A stretch of 64,000 nucleotides of DNA from Gentiana macrophylla (GCA_026214975.1 CM047806.1:5493822-5557821), one strand, 5' to 3'. Positions 20,531-31,167 are shown, numbered from the stretch's first letter. Numbers and translations are program-made. Notes: a model not told the origin generated them from the letters alone.

Positions 20531-21299
20531 ACTAGTAACAAACACAAATAGAAAAGATATAAGAGACGAGCATTAATTATTGATTGCAGAGACGAGGAAA
20601 GAAAAAGGAGAATATTTTACATCTCATTAACTTTGCCTAGCTATATGCACAGGGTGAAATTTAAACTACATTTTTACTGCTCCGAGTATAGTATAAAATG
20701 AAAAAATAAAAACAAGTCCTTTATCCATTAGCTGATGAAGTGGTATTGTATACAAAATTAGAAACATCCCCCCACCACCCCCCTGAAATCATTCCGGGTA
20801 GACACAAAAGAACAAAGAACAAAGAACAAATCACATGCTAGACAGCAAATGACAAAGCACATGCTAGACAACTTGATGAGCCTACAGTTATGGCTTTTGA
20901 AACTTCTTTGACATTGAGTGATACAACATCTAATTCTTATTTCGATCATACAAAAACCAAGCTACAGGGCCAAGTACGTTGAATGACACCGTAACACCGT
21001 ATAATTTCTCCTTCCACAATGAGAAATATTTTGGTCTTAAATCTCAAGTGAATTCAAGAAAAGGGTACCAACAAAAAACCAACATAAAGATCTTGTTTAA
21101 TTCAGAGATAACTTAAAACAGAAAAGCAAAAGGAACATCTACAAAGCTGAATGTGAACAAAGTGATTTTTAAAGGAGTTAAGTTGTGAACGTAAATGGAT
21201 ACTTCAAGATATTAACCATAGAAAATTTTAGTTTGGAGCAACATGACATTAATTCATAAAATATGTATAAGTAAATTAAATTCAAATGTACTTTGGCAT
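20531..21299. other. unassigned interval
   Basis: No gene recognised. A short tandem duplication (CACATGCTAGACA twice, near 20832-20870) follows repeated AAGAACA units. Confidence 0.3.
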
Positions 21300-22345
21300 A
21301 TTGATTTTCTACGTTGTGAATTGAAAATGTAAATGCAAAACGTTTGTGGTGTCCCCATTGATTTTCTTTTGTATAAGAGTAGATTATCTAATATGCTAGC
21401 ACTCAAAATTACCGATACATACAACCTCTCGATTCACGATCTGTATTTATATATTTATGTAATCCCATAAAAAAACTATGCCTGTCACTTATGCATACCA
21501 AAGCATGATCCGGTCACCAGGAGTACCAAGACATAATCCCTTACTTATAGCAACATAACAATTAGTAAAGATGCATACTAAAACACAATCCCGTCACTAA
21601 GAATACAAGACATAATCCCATCACTTATGTAAAGTACAACTAAAACGTAGTAAAAAATAGGCAAATCTTGCTTTCAGATGCAGCAAGGACATTGGAAAAG
21701 AAAAAGTAAACACATAAAGGTTCAAAGTAGCAGGAAAATTTCAAAGACAAGACAATATATGCAAATATGAATCTTACGGCAATAAACATACTTTTTTTAC
21801 TTATGTTTGATTCTTGCCGTAAGATTCATATTTTAATATAGTGTCTTGTTTTTTAAATTGCCTGCTAATTTGAACATCTGTGTTTACTTTTTCTTTTCCA
21901 ATGGCCTTTGTTACGGGTATGCATTTTTACTACTTGATTGTTATGTTTTAATACTACTTTATATACATAAATAAGTGAGGGATTATGTTTTGGTCCTCTA
22001 GTGACGGATTGTGGATTATGTGTTACTATGCATGAGTGACGGACTGTGTATTTTTTTACGAGATAACACAAAAGGAGAGATCTTAGTACTCTACTTTATA
22101 TACATAAGGGATTATGTGGATTATGTCTTGGTGCTCTAGTGATGGAATATATTCTGGTATGCATAAATGACGAGACTTTGAATTTTTTGTGCAAGATAAC
22201 ACAAATGGAGAGATCGCAAGGTCGTGCATATTTCGGTGATTTTGAGCGCTAGCATATTGGATAATCTACACGTATACAAAATGGGGAAAAAAATCAATAT
22301 GACACCACAAACGTTTTGTATTTACATTTTCAAACCACAAATTAA
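21300..22345. repeat. IR2: foldback element, arms about 490-540 bp
   Basis: Matching reverse-complement landmarks: ATGTAAATGCAAAACG...TTTGTGGTGTC (21330-21355) with GACACCACAAACGTTTTGTA (22300-22320); GATTATCTAATATGCTAGC (21383) with GCTAGCATATTGGATAATC (22248); GTAAACACATAAAGG (21705) with the complement near 21880; and CTTACGGCAA (21775) with TTGCCGTAAG (21815) at the centre. The right arm contains a further direct duplication (GAGATAACACAAAAGGAGAGATC near 22060 and its variant near 22190). No coding region recognised. Confidence 0.75.
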
Positions 22346-22589
22346 TTAGTTGTGTTAGTTGATAAACCTAACTAGAATTTCATTTATGAACTACGCCTAC
22401 ATTAGCGGATTTTTGTGTGTTCAACAATGTTTCTTTTACGTAGTACAAATACACCGTTTATGTTATTATCACTTCGCAACTGAAATGGAGCAAGTCTCCT
22501 TTAGTTATTCCACGTGATTGTTTGTCTTCTTTCCTCCATCAATTTTTGAGTTTTTTTTTAATGTTTTAATTAATGTACTATTTTTTCAT

Positions 22590-23060
22590 TAATGTCCTGA
22601 GAGGACTACAAGGTTTAGATAAGAGATTATAATAGAGAGACCGTGTAACACCCGGAACTTGGGCTGAAGGAGCTAAATGAGTCATAAATAATCCGGTCAA
22701 CTGTTTAAACCATCGTTCACGTTTAGTCTAAAAGAGCTAACACGAGTTGACAAGACCTTTAGGTGTGACATTTAGGTCCGTCTGATAGTCGGCTCTGTTA
22801 TGCATTATTTTTTGTTAATGATCTAGAGAGGACTACCAGGTTTAGATAAGAGATTATAAGAGAGAGCGTGTAACGCCCCAGAACTTGAGCATGGCGACGC
22901 TAAATGAGTCATAAATGATCCGGTCAACTGCTTAAACTGTTGGCATCGCTTGGTTTAAATGGACTAACCCGAGTTGACAAGACCTTTATGTGAGAGTGGC
23001 CCCACCGTCTCTCACGGTGTGTCATTTAGGTCCGCCTAATAGTCGGCTCTAATACGATTC
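22590..23060 (+). repeat. tandemly duplicated LTR-like fragment
   Basis: A unit of about 225 bp occurs twice (from about 22590 and from about 22812). Shared segments are GAGAGGACTAC, GGTTTAGATAAGAGATTATA, GTGTAAC(A/G)CCC, TAAATGAGTCATAAAT, GGTCAACTG and GTCGGCTCT. A third partial copy (ACCGCCCCAGAA) starts near 23073. TGTAACACCC/TGTAACGCCCC is a common start of plant Ty3/gypsy LTRs. Confidence 0.65.
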
Positions 23061-23999
23061 TGTACCGCCCCAGAAATGATCTGTTCAACAAGAGTTAATC
23101 CGAGTTAACAAAACATTTATGTCTCACAGTTATATAGGGTGAACAGACTATTACATTACGGATGTGAGACTTTAGAGACCGTTTAACGGCTAGTTTGACA
23201 ATCCTGAGTAAAGTGACTATAAAGATAAAAGGGTTCAACTATTATAATAAATACAAATCAATATATTTTGGCATTTTTTAAGATTTGGCATTTGGGTGTT
23301 AAATTTTAAGAGACTTTAAAATTAATTAATAAGATGACATTCCTGATTAATAGTTTTGCAAATGTGCTCCCCTGTCGGCAGAATTGAAGTTAAAATCTCG
23401 TTTTCTAAACCTGCTGGAATTTAAAGGCAAACAGTTTCACTTAACTCTCCAAACGCGTTTTTAACATCCATTGCCAATTATTAAAGGCAGCTAAAGAAAC
23501 TAATTAACTAATATCCTGATTGTGTTCGTCTTAACAACCGGAGCAAATGTCTCCATTTGACTAAGAAAATTGAAGAAACTTTCTAGATCTAGGAGATGAG
23601 TTCCGAACTTTCTTACCTGATCGAAATAAACTTGTATCAAATCGAAACTCTCTTCAAAGTGAGCATCATAGTGTGGTTCCTTTGTGAATTTGACGGCCAG
23701 ATTGCTCGGAAAGTGAAAGATTCCCTTCCCACTACTTTCTCTTTTCCTCTCTTTCTTCCCCCAGCTGACCCCTTCTGCTGTTTGGATGAAATGAATAGGG
23801 TTTGGGAAATGAATAGGGTTTGGGAAACAAAGGGTATAAATAGAGGTTGATACATTTACATTTTTACCCTTATTAAAAACTTCATTAATACTCATTTCAA
23901 TATATCTCATCTCCATTTATTAAATTAAAATTTAACTTACTAAAATTATTGGGACACACAAAATCATAAAAAAACTTTTAAAAATACAGGGCTTCACAC
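23061..23999 (+). repeat. LTR-like fragment related to the solo LTR at 33303-35813
   Basis: From about 23570 to 23985 this sequence follows the same order as about 35395-35785: TACCTGATCG...TTGTATCAAA, GAATTTGACGG, TTCCTCTCTTTCTTCC, GACCCCTT, GGGTTTG, a TATA box (GGTATAAATAG near 23832), and a final GGGACACACAAAATC. It is probably an older, truncated LTR of the same family. No target duplication found. Confidence 0.55.
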
Positions 24000-24769
24000 T
24001 CGTCTTCACCAACTTTTCAACTCTAGGGCCTTCGTTTTGGTGTCATGTTTGGAAAAGTGAAAGTATTTCAAATATATATAATGGAAAGTGTAAAAAATTG
24101 AATTTCATTTATGAACTGCAAAATATTATTGTAACAAAATGGGAGAAGGAATGTGATGAAGTGTGCAGAAATGAATGAAATGTGTGGTATTCATATTGAA
24201 CGTAAAATGATACCTATTGTTCTACTGAATTGTAAAATGTTACCTATTGTTCTCCTAAATTGCAATTCCCTCTTCTTCTTGTTTTTTTTTTTTTTTTTTT
24301 TTTTTTTTGGGGGTGGGAGATGTTTCCTCCCACCCGTGCGTGAAAAGGTGGAGAAAGTTTTAAAGTATTAAATTTTATTTTTTTATCGGACTTGCCCTTA
24401 AGTATCAAAATCAAAATTTGATATCAATGAACAATATCAGTATTGGTATTAAATTTTCATCTTCAATCATATGTATCAAAATTTGAGTTTGTTACCTGCA
24501 AACAACATTATCGACAATATGTATCAAATTCGTGGTATCACTTTTTTTTTCTTTTTTTAAAGACTCCGGTATCCAAAACCTATTGGTCCGACTAATCCAG
24601 AGTTCAGCCCGGGTCGTGGTATCATATTTAAGCATATTTAGTATTTTGTAAGGAAAACCAACACATTTTATTAAAGCAAATCCGCTAACGATGCAACGAT
24701 TACATCAAGCGGAGAGAGAGCTCCCCAAAACACAGGCCCCACAGCCGCGACACCATGCCTAGCTAGAAG
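24000..24769. other. unassigned interval with a poly(T) run
   Basis: A long run of T at about 24281-24308 is followed by GGGGGTGGG. A 24000-24050 stretch (CTAGGGCCTTCGTTTTGGTGTCAT) has a diverged relative near 25905. No gene recognised. Confidence 0.3.
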
Positions 24770-25040
24770 CAGTGACGGACCCAGGAATTTTTTTCAGTGG
24801 GGGCCAAATTCAAAAAAAAAAGTTAAAAAAAATGCAATAGCCGGGTCTTGAACAAGTGGCCTCACGTATTGAAATTAAACTTCTAACCAATTGAACTAAA
24901 TAAGCAATTATACTAGAATTTATCGGAAATAATATACATACACGATATTTAATATTATTAGAGTGGTATTTTAGTAACTTCGCACGAAAAGTTGAGTGGG
25001 GGCCGTGCACCCCCCCTTGTCTATGCTAGGTCCGTCCCTG
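24770..25040. mobile_element. hAT-type MITE with an internal tRNA-like stretch
   Basis: Ends CAGTGACGGACCCA and TAGGTCCGTCCCTG, flanked by the exact 8 bp duplication GCTAGAAG (24762-24769 and 25041-25048). 271 bp, no transposase. On the minus strand, positions about 24895-24836 carry A-box-like TAGTTCAATTGGTTAGA and B-box-like TGTTCAAGACCCGG. Confidence 0.9.
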
Positions 25041-25157
25041 GCTAGAAGGTGCGCTGGGACGTTGCCAGCTCACTTTACTTCATGGTATCATATTTAGTAT
25101 TGTTTAACTTTGTTGATACTATTATCTCGTTTATTCAATTAATAATTTATTCTAATA

Positions 25158-25397
25158 CTCCCTCCATTTCATAATATTGTCTTTTTTACTTTTACGCACA
25201 GTTTAGAAAATATCGTAAATAAACAACTTTTTAAGATTTGAAGACAGATTTTTACATTATTTTTTAATGTGATTTTTAATATTGTATTGTTTGACGTAAA
25301 ATTAAAAATATAATATTTAATATTGTACTATTGTTTTTTGAGACATAAATCAGAAAGCCAAAAGGCCATCACCGTATATTATCTGTGACGGAAGGAG
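25158..25397. mobile_element. Stowaway-like MITE, diverged
   Basis: Left end CTCCCTCCATTTCATAATAT, right end ATATTATCTGTGACGGAAGGAG, with flanking TA dinucleotides. 240 bp, non-coding. Confidence 0.65.
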
Positions 25398-25519
25398 TAA
25401 TAATAATTTTTTTTTTTGGGAAATTAGGGATAAGGACACAATCTGAAATATTTTTAAGTAATATGACAATTTACATATTTTTTATATGAGAGAATGATGG
25501 CTGCATAATTTTATAGCGA

Positions 25520-25735
25520 AGAATGACAAACAGTGAATCCCAAAAATCGGTGAATCTCCTAGTGAATCCCGAAATCGGTGAATTTCGACGTTAATTTCGA
25601 CAGTGAATCCCGAAAATTAGTGAATTTCGGCGATAAATTTTGAAAATTAGTGGATTTCGGACGGTGAATTTCGTCAATTGAATTTAAGCAATGAATTTCA
25701 AACACAAGTGAATTTCGATGGTGAATAAATAGTTT
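25520..25735. repeat. degenerate GTGAATTTCG minisatellite
   Basis: At least ten irregularly spaced copies of GTGAATCCC/GTGAATTTCG/AATTTCGA separated by AAAATTAG or AAATCGG. Confidence 0.7.
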
Positions 25736-25964
25736 TGTCCTTTATGCAAAAGTTTTAAAAAACTGTCCTTCTACTCAATTGATGAAATATTTCTTTCCTT
25801 TTCCCTCATTCCCCTTTTTTTTTGGAAGGAAGGATTAATAATCTTTAAAAAACTATTAACTCTCTAATCAAAATAATGTCGAGCTAGACGAAGACATCTT
25901 CACCTACTTTCCAACTAGGCCCTTTGTTTCGGTGTCATTTACTGAAAAATAAACATAATGAAAA

Positions 25965-26165
25965 ACAAGTGTGAAGATTAATGGATCATGTGAAAAAATA
26001 AAAAAATATTGCCTGCTAGTAGTATTAATTTACTACGTTCTACAAATAATTATTAAAGGATAAAATAAAACAAGTGTGAAGTTTAATGGATCATGTGAAA
26101 AAATAAAAAGTATTGCCCGCTATTAATTTACTACGTTCTACAAATAATTTATTAAAGGATATAAT
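25965..26165. repeat. tandem duplication, about 100 bp unit
   Basis: ACAAGTGTGAAG...TGGATCATGTGAAAA...TTACTACGTTCTACAAATAA...AAAGGATA occurs twice in a row, the second copy with small deletions. Confidence 0.8.
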
Positions 26166-26526
26166 TAAACAGGATTTTTTCTAAATTTTTTTGGAACCAA
26201 CGTTATTCGTTTATAGAGATTATTTTAAGATTATTTTTTTATATATTATCTAGGAATAATTCGTTATAACGAATGAGGTATTCCTCCGCTTTCATTCATT
26301 TCATTCATAAGGATATAAGTAATAAATGGAAATTAAGACCTTGTTCATGGATTAATGAAAATGTGCAAAAGCTCTATTTGCGCCATTCTATTAGTCTCTT
26401 GGGCGTTATTAATGAGTGTGTGTTTATTTCGTCTCTGAAAAAAAAAAGCCTATTGATTTGATTAAAAAAAAAAATACAATATGGAACTGTTGACGTAATT
26501 TTAAGACTTCCGACATTTGCTGTCAT

Positions 26527-26670
26527 GAGATATATTTGTGTCACAACAAAAAGATGCAACACATTTTTACTCCATTGATATTTATGTGATTATAGAATTT
26601 AATTGGTCTCACATCATAATTAATATTGCAAAAATGTGTTGTGCGTTTTGTTATGAAACTAATACTGCTC
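26527..26670. mobile_element. AT-rich MITE, copy 1
   Basis: Imperfect terminal inverted repeats of about 40 bp built on GTCACAACAAAAAG...GCAACACATTTTT and its complement near 26630-26660. The same family is at 31003-31167. Confidence 0.6.
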
Positions 26671-26721
26671 TTGCTGCCATACAGAGAGGTGCCGACCGGC
26701 CCATGTGGGGATGAGTCTTAT

Positions 26722-27214
26722 CATGGGCGGACGCAGGATCCTGAGCGAGTGGGCCATAATTTTAAAGAATTTATGCAATAGAAAAATGTGTAGTAGTTTT
26801 TTGCCTTAGATTAGAAAATCAATACTACTCTATATCGTTAAAAAATACGATTATATATTTTACGTTATATAGTAGAAAAATAACTACTATATATCAGATA
26901 ATCTTAACACATTTACGTTTTTACTCCCATCAATAAAGATTTATAACGCTACAAATAATGTTTTTGACGGAAACCAATATTTCAAAACTCGTTAATATTT
27001 GTTTATATGTATCACTTTGATAATAAATATGTATTTTTATTTACAATATAAAAGTTTTATGTCAAATATCTGATTATTATATATGATATGAGCAAATATA
27101 ACTTGTATGGAGGACAAAAACAACACATAATTAACATATATACATATAGTAGTTCTTTTTTTCTAGATCTGACGGGGGCGAGTGCCTCCTCCCCAAAGGT
27201 TGCATCCGCTCCTG
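26722..27214. mobile_element. hAT-like non-autonomous element
   Basis: Starts CATGGGCGGACGCAG and ends TTGCATCCGCTCCTG; possible degenerate 8 bp duplication AGTCTTAT/GGTCCTAC. Inner subterminal GAGCGAGTGGGCC and GGGGGCGAGTG are also typical of the CAGxGGCGGA plant family. 493 bp, no transposase. Confidence 0.6.
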
Positions 27215-27286
27215 GGTCCTACGGCCCTTCAACATATTTCTCACATCACGCCGCGTTTGAAGTGTTTGGGAAGGTTTTGGATTGAT

Positions 27287-27545
27287 CAGGAGTGAATCCA
27301 GATTTTTTTTCCAGTGGGGTCACCAGACTGTAAAACTGTATTTTTATTTCCAAAAATTGCTTTAGTTGTGTAATTTTAAACTAAAAACTACATTTTTAAT
27401 AGCAAAATGACTTCTCTCAAAACAAAAACAAAAAATAGCAAAATGACATTTTTTAACAATAAAACTATATCGTTTTAATAATAAAAGAAATTCCACGGAT
27501 CACAGTGGGGTCACTTGACCCCACCCTACAACACAGATCTGCCCG
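27287..27545. mobile_element. hAT-like MITE (GTGGGGTCAC family)
   Basis: Subterminal CAGTGGGGTCACCAG and AGTGGGGTCACTTGACCCCAC. Flanks GGATTGAT (27279-27286) and GGCTTGAT (27546-27553) are an 8 bp duplication with one mismatch. Same family as 54964-55182. Confidence 0.65.
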
Positions 27546-28300
27546 GGCTTGATATCGAATTTGATACCTCCACTGGTACCACACTAGTTTTGATACCTAT
27601 TATTTTTTAGGGATAATGATTATAAATGACAATAGTGGAAAATAAATTGTCAAAAAATGACAAGTGAATTGAAAAATAGTGAAAAAGACAAAAGACATCT
27701 GAAAGGACGATATTACCCTTGTCACATTTAACGACTTCAATTCCACTATCAAAAAAATCAATTAAAAATAATCCAATAAACCAATTTAATATCAAACAAA
27801 TTCATCACCAAACAAATCTACTAGAACAAAATTACTCAGTGGAATGTCAATTTATGCTCTTTGCCATTATATTCAATCCAACAGACTAAATATCGATTAA
27901 TACATGAATTTGGTCATTTTTAATATTTGTTTAATTAAAAAATTCATATATAAGTGTTTTTAATGTATACAATAATCTAATAGTAATGTTCTATACCCTT
28001 CCTTAAAAAAAAACTAAAATATACTATAGCCTCCTATTGGTTTGTTCCGAAATTACTTTCCTTATAATTTCAATATATATATTTACTTTCCTTGTACCAA
28101 CTAAATTTTCTCCTTTTTGGTTTATTTTTTTTATCGAAAACGAAAGATTTCATTAACAAATTTAAAAGCTGGGATACATCAATCTAACGGCCTCCTCTTC
28201 ACGTCTCAACGAAGCGATCCAGGAAGGGAAGACTCCAGTCCAACAGGCCGGAGTAACAAGTTTCATAGCAAACTTAACAACAACATGGATAACTAAAATA

Positions 28301-28978
28301 TATTGAGGATATTATTAAGGATGAATAATTATATTTTATTTTATGTTATTACTTTCCGTAACTTACTCCCCAAGATGTGTTGTACTATATAAACGTCTTG
28401 TACTCCAATGATTTGGTTAATGAGAAATATCAATTACATTTGTCAATATGGTATCAGAGCTAGGCGTTGATCTCGTTTCCTCATCCCGTCCATCCCTCCC
28501 TCTTCTTCTCCTCCACTAAACCCTAATTCAAAAAAAAACACAACCGCAACAATGGCGGATGATTCAGCCATCACAGAAACGTCGGCCACCACCTCTCTGG
28601 CCATATCCTCCCTCCCCTCCTTCCATCCCTCTTCCATGCCTGCACCAAACACATCGAGTTGGATTTCCATCATGTTCGTGAATTGGTCGCCTCCAAGCTC
28701 ATTCAAGTTGCCTTCGTCTGTTCCAAGGATCAACTCGCTGATGTGCTCACTAAACCCCTTGGCACACCTCGCTTCAATGTTCTCAAGGCCAATCTCCACG
28801 TCCTCCCTCTTCCCGTGGGATTGCGGGGGGTATTGAGGATATCATTAAGGATGAATAATTATATTTTATTTTATGTTATTACTTTCCGTAACTTACTCCC
28901 CAAGATGTGTTGTACTATATAAACGTCTTGTACTCCAATGATTTGGTTAATGAGAAATATCAATTACATTTGTCAATA
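28301..28978 (+). mobile_element. mini-copia: 678 bp internally deleted Ty1/copia element
   Basis: Two 148 bp LTRs (28301-28448 and 28831-28978), nearly identical, start TATTGAGGAT and end TGTCAATA, and are flanked by the exact duplication AAATA (28296-28300 and 28979-28983). A tRNA-Met primer site TGGTATCAGAGC starts at 28449 and a G run (28825-28830) precedes the 3' LTR. The 382 bp interior fuses the first codons of gag to the last codons of RNase H. It keeps the cis sequences needed for trans-mobilisation and nothing else. LTR start and RNase H tail resemble Copia-5. Confidence 0.92.
28552..28836 (+). pseudogene. gag-start / RNase H-end fusion inside the mini-copia
   Basis: ATG at 28552 opens MADDSAITETSATTSLAI, a typical copia gag start. 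Near 28640-28648 the sequence switches to the RNase H C-terminus, which reads in another frame as HIELDFHHVRELVA, SKDQLADVLTKPLG and VLPLPVGLRG (from about 28648). The 94-codon gag frame runs on out of frame through the RNase H part to TGA-less sequence and ends in the 3' LTR region. The junction removes all of protease, integrase, reverse transcriptase and most of gag and RNase H. No protein function is expected. Confidence 0.85.
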
Positions 28979-28981
28979 AAA

Positions 28982-29730
28982 TAAACTTTCTATTTACATA
29001 ACTGATAGAACAGACAACAAAATTATCAAGCAAACTACGAATGTCATTGATAATGACCAAAATTTGCGGAGGGGCCAAGGAGATATCCTTCACCATATTG
29101 GCCAAGCTTAATGAGTCAGTCTTGATTAAGATTATGTCCCACCCTCTTTCTTTAGCCATCAGCAAGGCCCGTCTCACAGTTTCTGCCTCAGCTCTTTGCG
29201 CATAATCCAAGTGAAGAACAAGCATTAGCAGCACAGTAGTCAAAATAGTCTTTATCAGCAATAATCACAACTGATTTTGCATCAGTAAGACTCCTATTAA
29301 AGATCCACTCATTTCTAGCAATCCAAATACGCCAAAATAAGAAAATGTTCTTCTCAATTTTAGTTTTTAAGGACTGAAAACTACTATCACCAGTGAGAGA
29401 AGACCACCAAGTCACTAAATCCTGTGCCTGAAAATGAGACCAGTGAAGAGGACCGAGACACCAAAGATAAGCTCAACAGTTTCAACTTTCAAGAGCTGCA
29501 TTACAAAAACAGCAAGAAGAGGGAATAGCGTAGTTTTTTAATCTACTAGACACCTTGGCCCTGCAAGGGAGAACATTCCTCAAACATTTCCAGAAAAAAT
29601 GCATTAATTTGTTTGGAATCTGCGAAGTCCAGATAAGTTTCCAGAACATCCCCTGCTGATTAGAAGTGTTTACCCCATTAGGCATAGAATCATGGAGTAC
29701 TAGACTAGCATTTATCTTGGAAAAGAACAA
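28982..29730 (-). pseudogene. LINE ORF2 C-terminal region: zf-RVT and RNase H-like domain
   Basis: Three minus-strand pieces in different frames. Piece 1 (29730-29482) has WKLIWTSQIPNKLMHFFWK and LPCRAKVSSRL ending SCCFCNAALES, the zinc-binding reverse-transcriptase-associated domain (zf-RVT). Piece 2 (29415-29188) has FLFWRIWIARNEWIFN, the usual segment between zf-RVT and RNase H. Piece 3 (about 29261-28983) has AEAETVRRALLMAKERGW, IIKTDSL-like ILIKTDSLSLANMV and IRSLLDNF, matching the RNase H fold of plant LINEs (RVT_3). Stops and frame changes separate them (TGA in the zf-RVT gap near 29475). Reverse transcriptase and endonuclease are absent because of 5' truncation. Inactive. Confidence 0.82.
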
Positions 29731-29799
29731 GCATTAGCATTTTTGGTTATGTTTTCGAAACGATCATGGAGTATTATTGACATATGTATGTCTGATATC

Positions 29800-29817
29800 T
29801 ATCCATCCATCTATCTA

Positions 29818-29866
<49 letters not shown>
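29800..29866. repeat. (CATC)n/(TA)n microsatellite
   Basis: ATCCATCCATCTATCTATC followed by about 22 TA units. The equivalent position in copy B (56778-56840) also carries a TA tract. Confidence 0.95.
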
Positions 29867-29867
<1 letters not shown>

Positions 29868-29988
29868 ATTGAGGGTAGAACAAGAGGTTTCGTGTGTACA
29901 TGAGCTGGTAGTAATAGCCAAGCAACTTAAGAGATTCATTAAGGAGTGTAGTCAAGCACCCTGTTTCATACATAAAGTCTTTGCCAGG

Positions 29989-30164
29989 CTGGCAGTGGTG
30001 GAACCATGTGACGCAGGAATAAAAAATTTGCGAAATGATGTCATTTTGGGAAAAAAAAAATTCAATTTTTGATCTAATTGCCCACTCAATCCGGATTTTT
30101 GTTAAGGTTACTACATTTTTTTAACGGGTAACCCTACTGAATCTTTTCTCTGGATCCGTCACTG
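29989..30164. mobile_element. hAT-like MITE in duplication copy A
   Basis: Contains CAGTGGTGGAACCA near the left end and TGGATCCGTCACTG at the right end. It lies between TTGCCAGG (29981-29988) and TTGCCAAG (30165-30172). Copy B has the uninterrupted site TTTGCCAGGAAGACAACAG near 56996, which defines the insertion. Confidence 0.85.
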
Positions 30165-30374
30165 TTGCCAAGTAGACAACAGTCAGGTTTCTGTATTGAT
30201 CAGGTTTTTTTTTTTTTTTTTTTTTTTTGATGAAAATATTTTCATACCCTCTGATTTGTTCTGTGTCTCTCCTTTAGATTTTCTATTTGCTTGGAACATG
30301 TTTGATGATTTAATTAACGGACAAAATCTTTTATTCCTTGTGATTTGCCAATTGAAGCCTTTACCCCTTGCAGT

Positions 30375-30542
30375 CAGAGGCGGACGCAGGATCTCGGGTA
30401 AGGGGGACAATAAAATTTTCAAAGGCAAATAAAAAATTTAAGGGAGGGCAAACTATATGTATCGTACAAATTTTAGTGTATTTTTTTGGATTAAATTGGG
30501 GGCGATCGCTTCTCAATCATCAGACATGTAGGTCCGCCACTG
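30375..30542. mobile_element. hAT-type MITE
   Basis: Ends CAGAGGCGGACGCAG and GTAGGTCCGCCACTG, flanked by the exact 8 bp duplication CTTGCAGT (30367-30374 and 30543-30550). 168 bp. Confidence 0.9.
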
Positions 30543-31002
30543 CTTGCAGTTTCATAATATATGGTTTACTTTGCCACAAAATCTATAAACCATACTCATA
30601 GATTTATTATTAGATAAATTTAATATAAATATTAATTATGAGTCAAGTTGAGAATAAGACGAGTCGAACTTAGTTTTATAATATTTTATAAAAAATAATT
30701 GCATTCTAAGAAAACAATCGAGCTTACGAGACGAGTCAAGTTATATCGAATCTTTAACGAGTCAATACCAATCTTTACCATTTTATAGTTTGATCGAGCT
30801 TTAGCCGAATTTCGACCCTTGTGTTTTTTAATCGAACAGCATATCTAAAAACGTGAGTAACACTAAATTCTTTAATAATAATGCAAGCAGTTTTAAAAAA
30901 AAAATAATGTAAGCAGTTATATTAAACAAACCCCCAAAAAAGCTTTTGTTTGAGCAACACGAAAAAATATTTTACTAGTATATTTGATACATACATAAAT
31001 AT

Positions 31003-31167
31003 GAGTAGTGATAATGTCATAACAAAATAACATAATATTGTGCACAACACATTTTAAGACCATTGATTATGATGTGGGACCTATTGAATCATATTGTTCC
31101 ATAAAAAAAATGGCATGTTTATTGTGGCATTTGTTGTGCATATTTTATTGTGACACAAACATTTCTC
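31003..31167. mobile_element. AT-rich MITE, copy 2 (IR3 left arm only)
   Basis: Same family as 26527-26670: GTCATAACAAAAT...GTGCACAACACATTTT at the left, AAATGTTTGTGTCACAATAAAAT as complement at the right. The right arm of IR3 lacks it, so it inserted after the inverted duplication. Confidence 0.65.

Larger units (their letters stand above)
28123..29739 (-). mobile_element. 5'-truncated LINE (L1 type) containing a mini-copia
   Basis: Flanked by direct repeats TTTTTGGTT (28114-28122 and 29740-29748). The minus strand ends in an A-rich tail (the T-rich tract near 28123-28135 on the plus strand). Only the end of ORF2 remains: a zf-RVT-like cysteine region, a spacer and an RNase H-like domain, followed by a 3' UTR. 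A 678 bp copia derivative interrupts the 3' UTR. Empty-site copy B has no LINE at this position. Confidence 0.85.
28050..30350. repeat. segmental duplication, copy A (interrupted)
   Basis: After removing the LINE (28123-29739), one of its target duplications, and the MITE at 29989-30164, the remaining sequence (28050-28122, 29749-29988, 30173-30330) aligns in order with 56575-57129 plus 61632-61660. Shared blocks include TTGGTTTGTTCC, TGTTTTCGAAACGATCA, GAGTATTATTGACATAT, a (TA)n tract, TTGATTGAGGGTAGAACA, GACAACAGTCAGGTTT and TGGAACATGTTTGATG. No gene recognised within it. Confidence 0.85.

Noticed and set aside
23500..23916. 138-codon minus-strand open frame with a TFAPVVKTNTIRILVN-like end
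   Set aside because: The C-terminal 15 residues recall copia reverse transcriptase, but the rest lies in LTR-like sequence and shows no other copia block; too short to call.
28443..28799. 118-codon minus-strand open frame
   Set aside because: Antisense of the mini-copia interior; composition is driven by the gag start.
30196..30432. 78-codon open frame
   Set aside because: Begins in a poly(T) tract and runs into a hAT MITE; the duplicated copy B does not keep it open.
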